Origin: Acidobacteriota bacterium | GTDB lineage: Bacteria > Acidobacteriota > Terriglobia > UBA7540 | DNA length: 64,000 bases | Reading direction: 5' to 3' | Assembly (NCBI GenBank): GCA_021838785.1 | Contig: JAKCCV010000018.1 | Coordinates: 17,622 to 81,621, forward strand | Part shown: piece by piece, positions 62,046 to 64,000 of the stretch | How positions within the stretch are numbered: the first letter of the stretch is position 1 | Layout: the number at the start of each line of letters is the position of its first letter | Translations under genes and position numbers: made by a program | Notes under the pieces: model-generated | What the model was told of the DNA's origin: nothing | Seen by the model: the letters and a program-made list of their open reading frames with translations, nothing else | Databases searched by the model: none

Positions 62046-63259
62046 GCTCGGAAACTCAGGTAGGTGTAGTTCGCCGTGCTCGACGGAAGACGGCGCGAAG
62101 CGCGCGCCGGCGCGTTTCCGTGCTGGTCGCCGGATTGCTGATTGTAGCGGGTTGGGTGACAACCCATGCCGCGGCCGTCGAGCCGGCGAAGAGCCCGCTG
62201 AAGCTGCGTATTAGTCTGCTGAACGCCTCAGTCACGGAGCCGTATCCGGCGCGCGCCAGACTCGAATTCCAAAACACCGGCTCGCAAACCCTGTGGCTTT
62301 ATCGCCCGATACAAACTCCAGAAAGAAAAACCTGGCGAGCAGAACTGGAAGGCGGGTCGAGCCTGGTGGTCAAGCTCGCGCCGGTGAACCGTCCCCCGAT
62401 AAAAGCCACCCCTGGGCGGAGTTGCCTGCTGAACAGCGTGGGCTATCCGCATCCTGAGCTGATGCCCGTCCCGCCCGGCGGCGAGGTGACCCAAGTCGTT
62501 TTATTGCACTTGTCGCCGGTAGGAATGGAGAGCTTGGGACGGCGAAAACGTTTTTGGGGAATGTATCGTTTGTCCGTGGATTATCGCGCCAATTTCCCCG
62601 ACCAAGCCCAGTTCGTGCGCGCCACGGGAGCGGAGCTTTGGGAGGGTGAAATTCACAGCAATACGGTGACGGTCGGTCTCGCGCCGAGCCAAGGGAAAGG
62701 AACCATCGAGGGGTCGGTTCTCAGTTCGGTGGTCCAGCCGCTTCCTTATCATCGGGTGACGCTGAGCACAGCCCACGAAGAACCCTTGGAAGAAATCCTC
62801 ACCGATGCGGGCGGACAGTTTGCCTTCCACCATCTGCCGTGGGGGCTTTATTGGACCTTCGCCAGCGGGCAGGACGGTCGGACGGAAAATCGCGTTTACC
62901 GCCACGCCGTGCTTAAGCCCTCCACGCCCCGGGCGCGGCTGCACCTGATGCTGATTCCGAAGCATGCCTATAACACTAAACGCCTTCTCCACAAGCCCGT
63001 CCTGTTGCGCGTGGTGAATGCTTCCGGCCAACCACTCGACGGCATTCACATTGAGGACCTGTTTGCCAACGGGCGGGTGGTCGAAAAGCTTCAGAGCCAA
63101 ACAGCGTCGGACGGCACGGCGGTGTTGTCCCTTATTCCGGGGCGGAACTTCATCACCTTGCGCCGGCGCGGCTGCCACAGTGAAGAACGTCTGGCCGATG
63201 TCGCCTACCACGGCAGGGTGAGCGGTTATCAGTATAAATTCCGCTGCCGGAAGAAATGA
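62042..63259 (+). CDS. Exported protein with carboxypeptidase-regulatory-like domain
   Basis: The 405-residue protein starts at ATG 62042, overlapping the rlmI stop as ATGA. A long basic N-terminus (VVRRARRKTARSARRRVSV) precedes a hydrophobic segment (VLVAGLLIVAGWVTTHAAA), a signal peptide or anchor. An Ig-like beta domain covers about 45-205, and from about 220 a carboxypeptidase-regulatory-like unit (GTIEGSVLSSVVQPLPYHRV ... LTDAGGQFAFHHLPWGLYW) followed by a similar beta domain to the end. No enzyme motif is seen. It probably works in the envelope in cell-surface or carbohydrate contact; coupling with an rRNA methyltransferase gene gives no clue. Confidence 0.6.
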   Translation: MSSETQVGVVRRARRKTARSARRRVSVLVAGLLIVAGWVTTHAAAVEPAKSPLKLRISLLNASVTEPYPARARLEFQNTGSQTLWLYRPIQTPERKTWRAELEGGSSLVVKLAPVNRPPIKATPGRSCLLNSVGYPHPELMPVPPGGEVTQVVLLHLSPVGMESLGRRKRFWGMYRLSVDYRANFPDQAQFVRATGAELWEGEIHSNTVTVGLAPSQGKGTIEGSVLSSVVQPLPYHRVTLSTAHEEPLEEILTDAGGQFAFHHLPWGLYWTFASGQDGRTENRVYRHAVLKPSTPRARLHLMLIPKHAYNTKRLLHKPVLLRVVNASGQPLDGIHIEDLFANGRVVEKLQSQTASDGTAVLSLIPGRNFITLRRRGCHSEERLADVAYHGRVSGYQYKFRCRKK

Positions 63260-63391
63260 CCTCGTGGGCCGGCTGCGCCGAGGGGCCAATGCACGACCCG
63301 GGTGAAGCGAACCGACAAGCAATGGGAGAGCTTCCCAAGGCTGGCGTGGTGCCAAGCTCCCGCTGAGGGGTGCGGAAGCGGCACGCTCCGG

Positions 63392-63517
63392 CTACGGCTC
63401 AATCCCGATGAGAATCAGCGGCACCGCCGGAACTCCCCTGCCCTGTCGCGCCAAGTCGTAAAGCGCACCTTCGTAGTAACCTGGGCCTGAGGACATCTGC
63501 TCCTGCATGGTTTTCAT
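63392..63517 (-). CDS. Possible 41-residue protein or gene remnant
   Basis: From ATG 63517 a short frame encodes MKTMQEQMSSGPGYYEGALY then DLARQGRGVPAVPLILIGIEP. GAGG precedes the start at about eight bases. Upstream the same frame stays protein-like (CALLFVGDAIDLGIEVLP) back to the TGA that ends the next leftward gene at 63593, so this may be the tail of a longer, broken protein rather than a separate gene. No family is recognised. Confidence 0.35.
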   Translation of the reverse strand: MKTMQEQMSSGPGYYEGALYDLARQGRGVPAVPLILIGIEP

Positions 63518-63592
63518 CGGGAGCACCTCGATTCCCAGGTCAATTGCGTCGCCGACGAAGAGAAGAGCGCACGGCGGCCGGCGGAGCGGCTG

Positions 63593-63841
63593 TCACGATC
63601 TCGTCCGTTGCGGCGGCCCGAGCCCCCGCCGGGCCCGCCGACGCGCAGGCCGCCAGGGCGGTGTCAGCGGAAGGGCGCTCTCAAAGAGCCGAACGTCGTC
63701 CTCATGTGCGCTGTGTCGCTGCCTCGCGGCGCGCACGAACCGCCGGGCTGCGCGAGCGTCGGTGAAATTCGTAGCGGACTCGGCCATTCCCCGCCAGACT
63801 TCAACCACGGTGTAGAGGCGGACCGGTCTCGGCTGTTTCAT
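63593..63841 (-). CDS. Small hypothetical protein
   Basis: The 82-residue product begins at ATG 63841 with GGGAGG about six bases before. The first 60 residues read like a compact domain (VRLYTVVEVWRGMAESATNF, TDARAARRFVRAARQRHSAH, EDDVRLFESALPL), while the last 25 are Arg/Pro-rich and look like a read-through into non-coding sequence. I recognise no family; similar small proteins are common beside mobile elements. It is transcribed away from the probable transposase gene. Confidence 0.5.
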   Translation of the reverse strand: MKQPRPVRLYTVVEVWRGMAESATNFTDARAARRFVRAARQRHSAHEDDVRLFESALPLTPPWRPARRRARRGLGPPQRTRS

Positions 63842-63920
63842 GGCTGGCCTCCCTTTGCAGACGCTCGTGCCAGGCTAGTACATCGTACGAATAGTTATTT
63901 ATAATATTGTGATTTGACGT

Positions 63921-63926
63921 TACAAT
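63921..63926 (+). promoter_or_regulatory. -10 element placed six bases before the probable transposase start
   Basis: TACAAT ends six bases before ATG 63933 in an AT-rich stretch (63880-63926), the same spacing as at three other genes in the window, implying a leaderless transcript. Confidence 0.45.
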
Positions 63927-63932
63927 CGGGGC

Positions 63933-64000
63933 ATGCCAAGAGTCGCCCCTAAGATTATGCTCGATTCGATGCAAAAGTCGCAGCTGCAAGATTGGGTGCG
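63933..64000 (+). CDS. Start of a probable IS630-family transposase (cut by the right edge)
   Basis: Only 22 codons are visible: MPRVAPKIMLDSMQKSQLQD then WVR. The pattern PxVAPKIxL followed by a helix with QLQDWVR resembles the first helix of the helix-turn-helix in IS630-type transposases, which commonly begin with a short basic leader, 'L..E.R..L..WVR'. The match is short, so another HTH protein remains possible. The AT-rich upstream segment could include the element's end. Confidence 0.4.
   Translation, partial: MPRVAPKIMLDSMQKSQLQDWV

Noticed and set aside
63302..63490. 62-codon rightward frame
   Set aside because: Arg/Pro-rich composition and no ribosome binding site; the opposite strand of the same interval reads more like protein.
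1..64000. CRISPR array, rRNA genes or replication origin
   Set aside because: I saw no regularly spaced direct repeats, no rRNA-like sequence and no cluster of DnaA boxes while reading the window.

Overview
The window looks like chromosomal DNA from a member of the Acidobacteriota. The main clues are a VWFA-related protein of the type described as acidobacterial (45138-46751), a very large Oar-like TonB-dependent receptor with an N-terminal carboxypeptidase-regulatory domain (56854-60441), a bacillithiol-synthesis gene (bshC), LPS synthesis (lpxC) showing a Gram-negative envelope, and a rich set of secreted plant-polysaccharide hydrolases. The DNA is GC-rich throughout, so many long antisense open frames exist and were discarded. 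There is one tRNA gene (Glu, CTC) and no rRNA, CRISPR array or replication origin that I can see.

Layout. 1-5.1 kb: a GAF-domain membrane protein cut by the left edge, a Tat-exported sugar isomerase-like protein, two outer-membrane barrel proteins and a DUF202 protein. 5.3-9.6 kb: a leftward run dapF, plsC, polygalacturonase, pectinesterase. 9.7-16.5 kb: a tight leftward operon of acyl-CoA dehydrogenase, a MeaB GTPase fused to methylmalonyl-CoA epimerase, a metallo-beta-lactamase-fold hydrolase, mtnP, a PfkB kinase and a membrane glycosyltransferase. 16.6-29.8 kb: a TPR protein, then leftward housekeeping genes (ltaE, hemW, yjbQ, bshC, a dapA-like gene, carB, carA, lepB). Three small accessory genes sit between carA and carB. 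29.8-46.8 kb: tRNA-Glu, a GH3 glycosidase, an altronate dehydratase-type enzyme, an aldo/keto reductase, a 3-hydroxyisobutyrate dehydrogenase-type reductase with glycerate 2-kinase, a GH36-like galactosidase and the VWFA protein. An accessory island at 36.8-39.7 kb interrupts this block with an SMC-like ATPase, a PIN-like protein and an unknown HTH protein. 46.8-52.7 kb: polA, lpxC, a frameshifted outer-membrane protein and glutamate dehydrogenase. 52.8-54.8 kb: a second accessory patch with a broken hicA, an intact hicB, an unknown protein and a small coiled-coil protein. 54.9-63.3 kb: a secreted protein with an internal duplication, the TonB receptor, an RlmI-type rRNA methyltransferase and a secreted carboxypeptidase-regulatory-like protein. 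The right edge holds small genes and the start of a probable IS630-family transposase.

How the genes fit together: pectinesterase and polygalacturonase would open pectin outside the cell, the GH3 and GH36-like enzymes would trim xylosyl/glucosyl/galactosyl side chains, and the altronate/galactarate dehydratase-type enzyme, the tartronate-semialdehyde-reductase-like enzyme and glycerate 2-kinase could carry sugar acids to 2-phosphoglycerate. The acyl-CoA dehydrogenase/MeaB-epimerase operon points to propionyl/methylmalonyl-CoA metabolism, although the mutase is not in the window.

The best candidates for something undescribed are the DUF3696-type ATPase plus PIN-like pair at 36.9-38.8 kb, resembling two-gene ATPase-nuclease defence modules, and a recurring promoter design in which a -10 hexamer lies exactly six bases before the start codon, implying leaderless mRNAs.
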